A DNA stretch of 60,298 nt from Bradyrhizobium sp. (lineage in GTDB: Bacteria > Pseudomonadota > Alphaproteobacteria > Rhizobiales > Xanthobacteraceae), in assembly GCF_019244115.1 (NCBI RefSeq), contig NZ_JAFATE010000399.1, forward strand, positions 1 through 60,298, read 5' to 3'. Of the stretch, positions 25,712-34,863 are shown piece by piece (position 1 is the first letter of the stretch; each line of letters opens with the position of its first letter). The position numbers and the translations under genes were made by a program. A model generated the notes under the pieces. It did not search any database, was not told the origin of the DNA, and worked only from the letters and a program-made list of their open reading frames with translations.

Positions 25712-26554
25712 TCAGGCAGATTTCAGGCGCTGCATGCCTTCTGCCAGTGTCCAGAGCGCGCGGTTGAGGCCGACATTTTGGTCGATGCCATTGATGGCAC
25801 GAGTCTGCGCGCGGCGAACACGGCCATCGCTGGTCTGGCGGCGGCCGTGAAGCCCGCCACGAATGAGGTTTTCCTGGGCTGCGTTCAGTGTCAGCCAGAG
25901 ACTCTGCCCGACATCCTCGCGGCGCCGAGGTGCAATGAGCTGGTCCGGACGCACGGGGCTCTCGGCCTCGCCATACCGGGCGACAAGTGCAGCTTCAGCG
26001 AAAACAGTCTGCTCGTCCCGCGAGAGCTTTGTTTCCTTCATCGTCTCGACGGATTCGATGAGGCGCGGAAAGTCTTCCGCAACCGTATAAACGCCCTCGA
26101 TAATGTCGTGCTGAATATTGCCCTTGTGCGGCGCGCGGACTTCCTCGAAGCGCTCGCCCGCAACGAGGCTGTTTGTGCAAACAAATCTGAGCATGCCCGC
26201 AAACATCTGGTACGCCGAGGTTCCGTCATGCGAATTGACGATGATGACTTCGGCCGCTTCGGGCTTGCCGATGCCCTCGTCACGACGCAGGCGGAGCATG
26301 TGCTTTGCATGGCCGAGCCGGTCACCGTCGCGTGGCACGGCCTGCACGGCGAAGAACGGAAACCATCCTTCGCGGCGCAATCCCTCCACAATCTCGATCG
26401 TGGGTACGTAGACGTAACGTTCCGACCGGCTGTCATGCGCCTCGCGGGCGAAGACAGCCGGGACGTGGCGGTTGAGGGTCTCGTTGTCGAGGGCTTCGCG
26501 TCCGCTGATTTGGTGGGCGTTGTGGCCGAACCGGGTGGCGAGACCGTGATGCAT
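25712..26554 (-). CDS. DUF932 domain protein (plasmid/phage-like)
   Basis: 280 residues from the ATG at 26554, which has AAGGAG at ideal distance; the frame stays open 101 codons further upstream without any support. Recognisable family blocks are YVYVPTIEIVEGLRREGWFP, LRRDEG near ~90, NSHDGTSAYQMFAGMLRFVC, and the helical region ~165-200. DUF932 proteins occur on plasmids, phages and integrative elements and have no settled function. The gene points away from the relaxase, leaving a 490-bp divergent region between them. Confidence 0.9.
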   Translation of the reverse strand: MHHGLATRFGHNAHQISGREALDNETLNRHVPAVFAREAHDSRSERYVYVPTIEIVEGLRREGWFPFFAVQAVPRDGDRLGHAKHMLRLRRDEGIGKPEAAEVIIVNSHDGTSAYQMFAGMLRFVCTNSLVAGERFEEVRAPHKGNIQHDIIEGVYTVAEDFPRLIESVETMKETKLSRDEQTVFAEAALVARYGEAESPVRPDQLIAPRRREDVGQSLWLTLNAAQENLIRGGLHGRRQTSDGRVRRAQTRAINGIDQNVGLNRALWTLAEGMQRLKSA

Positions 26555-27047
26555 GATCTTGCTCCTTTGAGGCTTGGGTTGCAGCGTTGCGCTGCAGCCC
26601 TGCCTCGCGGCGAGCAGCGGGGTAGCAAGGGCAAGAAGACTGTTCGGCACCGTGGAATAAATGGAGGGGGGCCCCACCTCGCGGGGAGGAGGCCGTTTAT
26701 GCCGCGAAAGGCCGAAGAGTGTTCTTGTCCCACGCGAGGGCGGAGCCATTAGCAAGCCACCGGCAGGAACATCTGGCGGATGCCGGGAAAACAACTTGAT
26801 CGGGATAGAAAGACTTCGGATCTTTTCGGCTGTGCATCCCGATCGCCCTATGAGCAAGGACGTGGCCGCCGCTTGAGCATGGGGGAGCCCTGCCGACGGG
26901 GTCGAGAACGCAACAAACCGGCTACGTCTTCTTAATCTCTATGCGCTTCACCACGAGCAGATTCCTCCGCGCATTTCTGGATTCTGAGTAGAAACACCAA
27001 TCGTGGGGCCAGAATCCAACTCCTGCCCCTGAAAACACCGCATCTCG
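26555..27047. promoter_or_regulatory. Divergent intergenic region with candidate oriT
   Basis: 493 bp between the DUF932 start and the relaxase start. It contains GGATTCTG (26979-26986) and its exact complement CAGAATCC (27010-27017), 23 bases apart and 31 bp before the relaxase ATG. MobF relaxases usually nick beside their own gene next to an inverted repeat, so this is the best oriT candidate in the window. I cannot name a nic site. Confidence 0.4.
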
Positions 27048-29801
27048 ATGGTCTTGCGTGCGGAGATCATTGCGGTGGTTGCAACGTGGAATGTGGCGGC
27101 GTCCAGCGCCTACTATGTGCGCGGCGCCGAATACTATCTTGGCAGCAGGGAGCCGGAGGGCGTCTGGTATGCGCCGCGTGGCGATCTCGGCCGACGCGAT
27201 GCTGCAACGGTCCAGCGACAAGAATTCCCCCGCCTCTATGAAGGGCTCGGCGATAACGGGCAGTCGCTTATCACCAACGCGGGCGGCAAGGTGGACCGGC
27301 GTGTTCCGGCCTTCGACCTGACGTTTTCCGCGCCGCGCTCGGTGTCGCTGGCGTGGGCCTTCGCCGATGAGGATCTGCGGCGCAACCTCGAAGCCGCTCA
27401 GGAGCGCGCCGTCCGCGCTAGCCTGGCCACGATCGAACGGGAAGCCATATACGCACGCCGCGGCAAAGATGGCGCGCGCGTCGAAAAGGTCGCGCTGACG
27501 GCCGCGCTGTTCCAACACGGCGAAAGCCGTCCGGCGGAGCATGCCGATCGTCGCCTCTTTGGTGATCCGAACCTTCACACCCATGCCGTCGTCCTGAACA
27601 TGGCGACGCGCGCCGACGGCACGGTGGGGGCGCTGCATTCCACCGTCCTGCGCGACTGGAAGATGGCGGCTGGCGCTGTCTATCATGCGGCCCTCGCAAA
27701 CGAGATGGCCGATCTCGGCTTCGACATCGATCGCCTCGGGCCGAACGGCACCTTCGAGCTGGCCGGTATCAGCGACAAAGCCATCACCTATTTCTCCGCG
27801 CGCCGCCAGGAAATTGAAAAGGAGCTGGCGGAGGCGGGCACGACCAGCGGTTCATCGGCTGCGCTGGCCTCCGCTGTCGCCAAATCGACGCGCCACGCGA
27901 AAGAGCCGGATGCCGAGCGCGAAGCTGTCTGGCGGGAGGCGGCACAATCGGCGGGTGTTGACGGTGACATACGCGTGGCGCTCGAGCAGCGATCGGCCCG
28001 GGAGTTTGTCGTCGCCGATGCCGGGCACGTCTTCGCTGACCGGCTGGCGATGCTGCCGGCAGAATTGACTGAGCATGAAAGCGTCATCGACCGCCGCGAG
28101 TTGGTTCGCTCCGTCCACGCGGCAAGTGTCGGGCTGGGCCTGCCACTGTCGCGCCTTGACCGGGGGGTCGATCAGCTTGTCACCTCCGGGACATTCGTCG
28201 AAATCGGCCGCGATGCCATAGGCCAGGCGCGCTACTCGACGCCGGAGATGATCGCGATCGAGCGAGACCTTGTTGCGACGGCCTCAAGGCTGGCCGAACG
28301 GCGCGGGGCCGGGATCGATCCGGCGGACATCAAGGCGCGAAGTGCCGCGCATGGGTTGAGGGCTGAACAGGTATTCGCCACTGAGGCCGCAACGGGTCCG
28401 GACGCCATCGTCGTCATCGAAGGCGCTCCGGGCTCGGGCAAGACCACCACGCTCGCGCCGATCGTGGAAGCCTGGCAGGCGGCCGGACATCGCGTTATCG
28501 GCACGGCCACCGCATGGCGTGTCGCTCGTGCGCTTCAGCAGGATCTGAACATCGAAGCGCGTGCAACCGCGTCCTGGGTCGAACGCCTTAAGGCAGGCGA
28601 GCGGTTCCTTGACGAGAAGTCGGTTTTGATCGTCGACGAGGCGGGTCTCCTGTCTTCACGAGAAACCCATGCCCTGCTGTCGGAAGTCGAGCGGGCACAA
28701 GCCAGGGTGATTCTGGTCGGCGATCGCCGGCAATTGCAGGCGATCGGCGCGGGCCCGGGCCTCGATCTCGTCGTTCGCAGCGTCGAGGCCACGCGTGTTG
28801 ACACCATTGTTCGCCAGCGTGACGCCTGGGCGCGGCAGGCGGTGACGGATTTCGGCGTGGGTCGGGCCAAGGAAGCGCTGGACGCATTCCAGGCGCACGG
28901 CTGCTTCGAAGAAGCTCCCTCCCACCGGGCTACGCTGCAGCGGATCGTCGAACTCTGGAACCATGCAAGGGTCGAGCATCCCGACAGCTCTATCCTCCTG
29001 ATCGCCCGGACCAACAAACAGGTCGCGGATGTCTCGCGGGCGGTTCGCGCCGAACTCAAACGCGAGGGGGTCATTCACGGCGCAGAGGCCCGCGTTGAGG
29101 CGGTTACACCATCGGGCCAGTCAACCCGTCTTGACATCGCGGCCGGCGACAAAATCCGCTTCCAGCTTCGCAACGATCAGCTCGGCGTCGTCAACGGTAC
29201 GGTTGCGACGGTGACCGCCGTTCACGCTGATCCGGCGAAAGACCAGAATGCGGCCGGCAACATCCGCATTGAAGCGTTTATCGACACGCGCCGCATCAGC
29301 TTTGTTCCCGCCGATATTGTCGACGAACGCGGACGAGCTCGGCTCGGCTGGGCCTATGCCAGTACCGTGCACGGATCGCAGGGCATGACAGTCGATCGCG
29401 CCGTCGTGCTGCTCGATCCCCGGTTCGATCGACATGCCGTGCATGTCGCGGCGAGCCGCGCCCGCGACGAGACCCGGCTCGTCGTCGATCGCTCCCAGAT
29501 CGATACGTTGCTGTCCTCCGGTCTGCCGCTGGATCGTGCGCAGCAGGCCGAGCGGGCTTCCGCCGAAGACCGGCGCGCACTCCTCGCCGGTCGATTGTCC
29601 AACGGACACGCCAAGACATCGACGATCGCCGTCATCGAACAGGCCACTCTGTCGGTGAAACAGGCCGATCGGCATCACAGCCGGCAATCGGCGGATCGGG
29701 CGATGCAGCCCACAAAGCCATCGGCCGCCCAAGAGGCCGCCCGCCCTGCTGCGCGATCCACCGCGCGCCCACGTGACCGCGAGTTGGACTATGGCCGTTG
29801 A
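27048..29801 (+). CDS. MobF relaxase-helicase (TraA/TrwC type)
   Basis: 917 residues. The N-terminal TrwC relaxase domain (1-~300) has catalytic tyrosines Y22-Y23 (SSAYYVRG, with Y29-Y30 next) and the 3H metal site His157, His177, His179 (DPNLHTHAVV). A RecD-like helicase follows: Walker A GAPGSGKTT (458-466), LIVDEAG (~527) and VHGSQGMT near ~770. The C-terminal tail is basic and disordered. The protein nicks oriT, stays on the 5' end and unwinds the strand as it is passed to the coupling protein. The length is short of TraI but normal for rhizobial TraA. The overlap with the next gene indicates one operon. Confidence 0.94.
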   Translation: MVLRAEIIAVVATWNVAASSAYYVRGAEYYLGSREPEGVWYAPRGDLGRRDAATVQRQEFPRLYEGLGDNGQSLITNAGGKVDRRVPAFDLTFSAPRSVSLAWAFADEDLRRNLEAAQERAVRASLATIEREAIYARRGKDGARVEKVALTAALFQHGESRPAEHADRRLFGDPNLHTHAVVLNMATRADGTVGALHSTVLRDWKMAAGAVYHAALANEMADLGFDIDRLGPNGTFELAGISDKAITYFSARRQEIEKELAEAGTTSGSSAALASAVAKSTRHAKEPDAEREAVWREAAQSAGVDGDIRVALEQRSAREFVVADAGHVFADRLAMLPAELTEHESVIDRRELVRSVHAASVGLGLPLSRLDRGVDQLVTSGTFVEIGRDAIGQARYSTPEMIAIERDLVATASRLAERRGAGIDPADIKARSAAHGLRAEQVFATEAATGPDAIVVIEGAPGSGKTTTLAPIVEAWQAAGHRVIGTATAWRVARALQQDLNIEARATASWVERLKAGERFLDEKSVLIVDEAGLLSSRETHALLSEVERAQARVILVGDRRQLQAIGAGPGLDLVVRSVEATRVDTIVRQRDAWARQAVTDFGVGRAKEALDAFQAHGCFEEAPSHRATLQRIVELWNHARVEHPDSSILLIARTNKQVADVSRAVRAELKREGVIHGAEARVEAVTPSGQSTRLDIAAGDKIRFQLRNDQLGVVNGTVATVTAVHADPAKDQNAAGNIRIEAFIDTRRISFVPADIVDERGRARLGWAYASTVHGSQGMTVDRAVVLLDPRFDRHAVHVAASRARDETRLVVDRSQIDTLLSSGLPLDRAQQAERASAEDRRALLAGRLSNGHAKTSTIAVIEQATLSVKQADRHHSRQSADRAMQPTKPSAAQEAARPAARSTARPRDRELDYGR

Positions 29802-30048
29802 GCGGAAGGCAACCCGCCCGCCGCGCCGGCCCGCGACAGGACGGCGAAGAAGTTCAGACAAGGAGGCCGGTTGGTCGGTTGAGTTCGAGATCGACAGCGC
29901 CCTGCGCGTGACCGACACTGAGGTCCAGGTGCTGGAAACCTGGCTCGGCAGACAGCTCGATGCGTTGTTTGAGGGGCCTCGCTCATCCCAAGACGATATC
30001 GCTGCGCCGGATGAGGCAATGAATCCCCTGATGCGGAAGCGGGGATGA
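29791..30048 (+). CDS. Small relaxase-coupled protein, unknown
   Basis: 85 residues: a basic N-terminus (KATRPPRRPATGRRRSSDK), then an acidic helical part (DTEVQVLETWLGRQLDALFE). The ATG at 29791 overlaps the relaxase stop by 11 bp, so translation is probably coupled. No family recognised; a relaxosome helper is a guess from position. Confidence 0.6.
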   Translation: MAVERKATRPPRRPATGRRRSSDKEAGWSVEFEIDSALRVTDTEVQVLETWLGRQLDALFEGPRSSQDDIAAPDEAMNPLMRKRG

Positions 30049-30122
30049 TGCGCGATGGGCGTTGTACCAGTCCACAATCCGGCTCGCGCGCTCCTATGTC
30101 GGCGCGCTCCAGTCCTGTCCAG

Positions 30123-30497
30123 CTAGGCCGCGGCGCCCTCGCTCGCCGAAATCAGCAAATCGGCGGGAATACGGAAACGTTCGCGCAAACGCTTCACCAT
30201 CGTCATGCTCAATTCACGCTTGCCGGACATGACTTCACTGACACGACTCGCAGTGCCCAGAAGCGGCACAAGATCAGCGCGCGTTAAACCGTGTTGCTCC
30301 ACCAGATAGGTCAGCAAATCGGGCAACGGTGGCGCTTTGCGCGGCCAGCGCGCGCGCTCGTACGCCTCAATAAGGCGCGCCTGCGCTACCATGCGCGCGC
30401 GGTCGGCAGCCTCATTCGATTGCATCAGCTTGCTGACGAGCGCCTTGGCCGCCTCATGATCGGCCTGATTCTGGATAATGATCAAAGTCGCTTTCAT
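30123..30497 (-). CDS. higA: HigA-type antitoxin
   Basis: 124 residues. The N-terminal half is helical (HEAAKALVSKLMQSNEAADR). The C-terminal half is an HTH_XRE domain: LVEQHGLTRADLVPLLGTAS, then RVSEVMSGKRELSM, ending in the leucine-rich helix. This is the COG5499-type HigA antitoxin, which neutralises the upstream toxin and represses the operon. The ATG at 30497 overlaps the toxin stop (TGATG), so the two are coupled. A GTG one codon earlier is possible. The double palindrome at 30830-30867 is a likely binding site. Confidence 0.88.
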   Translation of the reverse strand: MKATLIIIQNQADHEAAKALVSKLMQSNEAADRARMVAQARLIEAYERARWPRKAPPLPDLLTYLVEQHGLTRADLVPLLGTASRVSEVMSGKRELSMTMVKRLRERFRIPADLLISASEGAAA

Positions 30498-30808
30498 CAC
30501 ACCGTCTCCGCGTCCACTTTGTCATAGTCGTCATGATCGCCGAAAAAGCGGATCATCAACACGCCATCACGATATTGTACCAGGGCAATCAGGCGGTAGT
30601 CGTTGGCCTTGATGTTGAACACCACGCGTCCGCCCTTCAGGATGCTCGCCTTGGGATGCGATCGCTTCACGTCCTGCGGCGTGCGCCACTCCGAAGCTTC
30701 CGCGATCGCCAACCACGCCCTGTATTGAGCACGCGCCGCATCGATGCCCCGATGACCAGCCCGTTCGGCAAAGAACCGCTCGACAATGTCCGTGCCGATC
30801 ACCACCAT
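30497..30808 (-). CDS. higB: HigB-type mRNA interferase toxin
   Basis: 103 residues of the HigB family: EWRTPQDVKRSHPKASILKG, then VVFNIKANDYRLIALVQYRD and IRFFGDHDDYDKVDAETV, the conserved C-terminal core with the aromatic and His residues of RelE-like ribosome-dependent nucleases. The ATG at 30808 fits the family start; the frame is open to 31012 but without support. Toxin-first order is the classical higBA layout. It lies between relaxase and recombinase genes and so probably stabilises the mobile element. Confidence 0.88.
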   Translation of the reverse strand: MVVIGTDIVERFFAERAGHRGIDAARAQYRAWLAIAEASEWRTPQDVKRSHPKASILKGGRVVFNIKANDYRLIALVQYRDGVLMIRFFGDHDDYDKVDAETV

Positions 30809-30829
30809 GGCGCGGATACTAGCGTAGAT

Positions 30830-30867
30830 TTCCAAAAAATGGAAGATTGTAGTTCCATTTTTGGGAA
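30830..30867. promoter_or_regulatory. Double palindrome upstream of higB (candidate HigA operator)
   Basis: TTCCAAAAAATGGAA (30830-30844) and TTCCATTTTTGGGAA (30853-30867) are inverted copies matching at 14 of 15 positions. Each arm is itself near-palindromic (TTCC..GGAA). The block starts 22 bp upstream of the higB ATG, is AT-rich against its surroundings, and is well placed for autorepression. Confidence 0.65.
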
Positions 30868-31001
30868 AAATATGCAAGAATAAAGCAACCGGAAAGCGAT
30901 ATCGGCGCGCGGCCACAAATTGACGGACTTTGCCCCAGGATTCAATCTTCATACGCTTGGTATGCGGCCAAATTAACGGACAGAACGAGGGGGACGTATT
31001 G

Positions 31002-32677
31002 ATGACCCGCAATCTGCAATCGAGAATAGGTCTTGCCGCGACCGACTGCCCCGCGCCGCTCCGAGCCGCAGTTTATCTGCGGGTCTCGACCGGACGGCAG
31101 GCCGAGGGCGAGGTGTCGATTCCCTCGCAGCGCGACCTGACCACGCGCCATTGCCTGTCGAACGGCTGGACTGTCGTCGATGAGTATGTCGAATCCGGGG
31201 CCAGCGCGACCGACGACCGGCGGCCTGTGTTTCAGGCGATGCTGGAACGGGCCTGCGATGCAGATCATCCCTATGACGTTATCGTCGTGCACTCCTTTTC
31301 GCGGTTTTTCCGCGACGGCGCCACGATGGAACTGACGATCCGCAAGCTTCGCCGTCACGGTGTCGAGGTCGTCTCGATGACGCAACCGACGGGCACCGAC
31401 CGTCGCAGGAGATGATGCGCCAGATCATCGGCATCTTCGACGAGTACACCTCGAAGGAAAACGGCAAGAACGTTACCCGGGCGATGAAGGAGAATGCCAA
31501 ACAAGGGTTCTGGAATGGTGCCTCGCCTCCGCTCGGTTACACCATTGTCGAAGCCGAACGGCGGGGGCAAAAGATCAAGAAGCACCTTGCTGTCGAGCCC
31601 GTCGAGGCCGAGACAGTCCGGCTGATCTTCCGCCTCTATGCGGAAGGTGACACCAGGACCGGCACCCCACCGCTCGGTATCAAGCAACTGGTCAAATGGC
31701 TCAACAGCCGTGGTTACCGAACCAAGGCGGGCGGGACTTTTGGCGTCGGTCCCATGCACCATATCCTGACCAACACTGTCTATGTCGGCCGCTGGCGTTA
31801 CAATGTTCGCTCCGCCAAAAGCGGCGAACGCAAACCCACCTCGGAAATCGTTGAGATCGCAACTCCCATCCTTGTCGAGCAGGACCTGTTCGATCGCGTC
31901 CAGGCCCGGCTTGTCGCCAACAATCCCAAGGTCACACCGCCTCGCGTGGTCACCGGCCCGATCCTCCTGACCGGACTTGCCAAATGTGCCCATTGTGGAG
32001 GTGGGATGACGCAGCGGACCGGAACCTCCAGCACGGGGCGCGTCTACGCCTATTACACCTGTGCAAGCCGTGGGCAGAAGGGACCAACCGCCTGCCGGGG
32101 AAATACGATCCGAATGGCGTTCCTGGACGATCTGGTTCTGACGGCACTCAAGGAGAACATGTTTACGCCCGAACGTCTGGCCGAACTGCTTTCCGCGATT
32201 GCCGCCCGGCGGCAGGAGCGCACCGCCGCCGTTGACCGCCGCCTCGCTTCGCTGAGATCTCAGGTCATGGACGCCGAAGATCGCCTCAAGCGGCTCTATC
32301 GCGGAATCGAGGAAGGCATCGTCGAACTCGACGATCTTCTTCGCGAGCGAATCGTTGAGCTCAAAGCCGACCGCGAGAAGGCTCAGGCAGCCTATGACCA
32401 CGCCGCGTCCCAAGTGCTGCCATCAGCCAGCATCGACCCGGAAAGGATCGCTGCGTTCAGCAAACTGATGAGAGACCTGCCCAATAATGGCGAAACGCCC
32501 GCGCGCAAGGCTTATCTGCGCGCGCTGATCGGCGCCATCATTGTCGGTGACAAATCGGTGAAAATCGTCGGCAGCAAGGAAGCCGTCAGAGCGGCTATTC
32601 TCGGCAAACCCAGTCCACTCCAAAACGTTCGTGGTTTGGGACCGGAATGGCGCACCCGACACGATTCGAACGTGTGA
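31002..32677 (+). pseudogene. Large serine recombinase, single-base frameshift
   Basis: Two frames together encode a complete recombinase. The resolvase N-domain has catalytic Ser29 in YLRVS (start ATG 31002, GAGGGGGA upstream), and ends VSMTQPTGTD at ~31400. The frame then continues as MMRQIIGIFDEYTSKENGKN with the Recombinase domain, a zinc ribbon (CAHCGGGM...YYTC) and a coiled coil. One C lost near 31400 (GACC for GACCC) explains the break: the restored junction GTD-PSQE-MMR is normal for the family. It is broken unless the base is a sequencing error or the site is slippery. The stop codon lies inside the tRNA-Arg repeat at 32648, so this is very likely the element's integrase. Confidence 0.88.
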
Positions 32678-32697
32678 CCTTTGCCTTCGGAGGGCAG
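32648..32697 (-). repeat. tRNA-Arg(CCG) 3'-half repeat, candidate attachment site
   Basis: 50 bp from the CCA end to the anticodon stem of a tRNA-Arg(CCG), on the minus strand, with a perfect T arm (ACACG/CGTGT). It matches the tRNA at 46387-46461 over this span with few changes. The 5' half beyond 32697 is only ~70% like a tRNA and cannot pair with the acceptor 3' strand, so this is a pseudo-tRNA or a displaced 3' end of the kind left by site-specific integration. Confidence 0.75.
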
Positions 32698-33075
32698 GGG
32701 CGCTATGCCGCTGATTGCGGAATATGTCCTTCGACCCGACGGATAGTTCGGACGTATGCGCGCCCGGCGGCAAATATTGACGACTAGTTTTCGGCCGAAA
32801 TTGGGGGCGGCATGTATCACAACCCGGGCTTCGCTTTGGTTGCCAAAATGCAAGTACATCACCACCTCACGCGATATCGCGGGTTCGGTTGGTGCGGTAA
32901 AAAGTGGTAGCGTTCCGCCGTATCGGCGCATCGGTCAAACCTTCGTGTGCGCAATCAAACGGGATCGCAATGCAAGACTTTCTGCGGCATTCATCAGGCG
33001 AATCATACCAGGGAAAGTTAGCGGTGCTCCTCGGCGACCTGACGTAAGACATAATATATGTAGGGGGCTGGCGCG
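32698..33075. other. Gap before the ToxR-like gene
   Basis: 378 bp without a convincing gene. It begins with the degenerate 5' half of the pseudo-tRNA (to ~32722). I see no clear hairpin or repeat in the rest, which should contain the promoter of the regulator at 33076. Confidence 0.5.
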
Positions 33076-34863
33076 ATGGGACAGCAAGAAGCTCGTGCGA
33101 AAGGCGCGCGAGCCGTCAGGTGTGGCATTTATGAGGTCGATTTCGCGGCCGGAGAGCTGCGAAGGAATGGCTTCAAAGTCCCGTTGCAAGAACAGCCCTT
33201 CAGGATCCTTGCTCGGCTGCTCGCGAATCCTGGAAGTTTAGTGACGCGCGAGGAGCTGCAAGAGCAGCTTTGGGGTGAGCATTCCTTGGTTGATGCCGAT
33301 CTCGGTCTCAACACTGCGATCAAGAAGCTCCGCGCCGCCTTTGGCGATTCTGCCGATAATCCCCGATTTATCGAAACGCTTCCCAGGCGTGGCTACCGCT
33401 TCATCGCACCGGTCCAACCAATTGTCGCAGACACAAGCGTTGATCCGATGCTTGTGGCAACGCCCCAGTCAGACATAGTCGAAAAAACGGCGGAGCGGAC
33501 ATCGGCCAAAAATGGCTCTGAGGTTGATAGCCAGGCGGCCACAAACGGGCCACTTGCGCCGACTGAAGAGCCAATTGCTGACGGCGGAGCGTCGGATAAC
33601 CAGCAATTCGGTTTATCGGAACAGGCGATCGACGAGAGACCCGATAGAGCGCGCGGTGCAACTATGAATGGTTGGATCGCATCGGCAGCACGTCCGCGCT
33701 TGCGGATGTCCCTCGGGTGGAGCTTTCTTTTCGTACTGCTCTTGATGATTGCAGGCACAGGACTCCTCTCGAGTCTTACGGCATGGACGAGCCTGCAGAC
33801 CTTCACTGGGCGGAGCGGCGCAGGCAAGGGTGTCTCGATTTTTCAAAGTAACCACAGACCGAACCGATCAGCCACCGGAATTGGCGGTTATGATCTGAGA
33901 TCGCGAAACGATCAGGCGTTTGCGTTTGATTACGATCACAGCGGCAAACTGGACCATCTGGCGCTTTATCGACCCGGCGCGGGTAACTTCTGGATCATGA
34001 AGAACACCGAAGGCGCCTTCAGTCCGGTCTATGCGGGCGATGGAATCGGGGGCTACGAGGTGAAATCCAGCGCCGATCGGGCACTTGCATTTGACTACGA
34101 ACACAGCGGCAAACTGGATTATCTGGTGCTCTACCGGTTCGGCACCGACGTGATCTTGGTCGTCAGGAATGACGGCGAAGGAATCTTTACTCCCGTCTAC
34201 CAGCAGTCCGAGGTGGACCGAGCCGGGTCCGCAGAGAATTCTAACCCCCTCACCGACCAGACGTTCGTCCTTGACTTCGATCACACTGGCAAGCTGGATC
34301 ATCTCGTGCGCTACCGACCGAGCACCGGGACGATGGAGATTTGGACAAGCTCGAACGGAAGGTTCTCCCGGATACAGACAGTTCATGTTCCGGATGACGG
34401 GGGCAACCCTCGCGACTCAGGAGCGGGTGCCGAGCAAGCTTTCGCCTTCGACTATGATCACAGCGGCAAGCTTGACCACGTTGTACTCTATCGCCCGGGT
34501 TCGGGCAGGATATCGATCCTCAAGAACTCCGCAGGAACCTTCACTCCGGTATATCAAGGGGACGGAATTGGTGGTTTCGATTTGAAGTCCGCCAATGATC
34601 GGGCACTCGCCTTCGACTATGAACATACCGGAAAGCCGGACCACCTTTTGCTCTATCGACCCGGCGTCGGCATCGCCACCATCCTGAAAAACACCGGCGG
34701 AAACTTCAGCCCGGTGTATGCCGGCATGGGAATGGGGGGGTACGATCTCAAGCATGCCAGCGACCGGGCACTTGCTTTCGACTTCGATCACTCCGGCAAC
34801 CTCGATCATCTGGTCCTCTACCGCCCGGGAACGGGAATCATCCAAATCGCCTATCTTCCTTGA
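33076..34863 (+). CDS. Transmembrane winged-helix regulator with FG-GAP-like sensor
   Basis: 595 residues in three parts. Residues ~18-110 form an OmpR/CadC-type winged helix (QPFRILARLLANPGSLVTRE; ETLPRRGYRFIAPV). A linker and one TM helix (~214-235) follow. The periplasmic part (~265-595) has six repeats of ~51 residues, each with a calcium-loop-like D-x-D-H-S/T-G-x-x-D core (AFDYDHSGKLDHL) followed by LYRPG, as in FG-GAP/VCBS propellers. This is a ToxR-like one-component design in which an outside propeller would sense ligand and the cytosolic domain bind DNA. AGGGGG precedes the ATG. It stands directly before the secreted glycan-related genes on the same strand, and control of them is my inference. 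Confidence 0.85.
   Translation: MGQQEARAKGARAVRCGIYEVDFAAGELRRNGFKVPLQEQPFRILARLLANPGSLVTREELQEQLWGEHSLVDADLGLNTAIKKLRAAFGDSADNPRFIETLPRRGYRFIAPVQPIVADTSVDPMLVATPQSDIVEKTAERTSAKNGSEVDSQAATNGPLAPTEEPIADGGASDNQQFGLSEQAIDERPDRARGATMNGWIASAARPRLRMSLGWSFLFVLLLMIAGTGLLSSLTAWTSLQTFTGRSGAGKGVSIFQSNHRPNRSATGIGGYDLRSRNDQAFAFDYDHSGKLDHLALYRPGAGNFWIMKNTEGAFSPVYAGDGIGGYEVKSSADRALAFDYEHSGKLDYLVLYRFGTDVILVVRNDGEGIFTPVYQQSEVDRAGSAENSNPLTDQTFVLDFDHTGKLDHLVRYRPSTGTMEIWTSSNGRFSRIQTVHVPDDGGNPRDSGAGAEQAFAFDYDHSGKLDHVVLYRPGSGRISILKNSAGTFTPVYQGDGIGGFDLKSANDRALAFDYEHTGKPDHLLLYRPGVGIATILKNTGGNFSPVYAGMGMGGYDLKHASDRALAFDFDHSGNLDHLVLYRPGTGIIQIAYLP

Noticed and set aside
33888..34850. Periodic DNA resembling a repeat array or CRISPR
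   Set aside because: The period is ~153 bp, in frame and protein-coding; it reflects six propeller repeats. No CRISPR array is present in the window.
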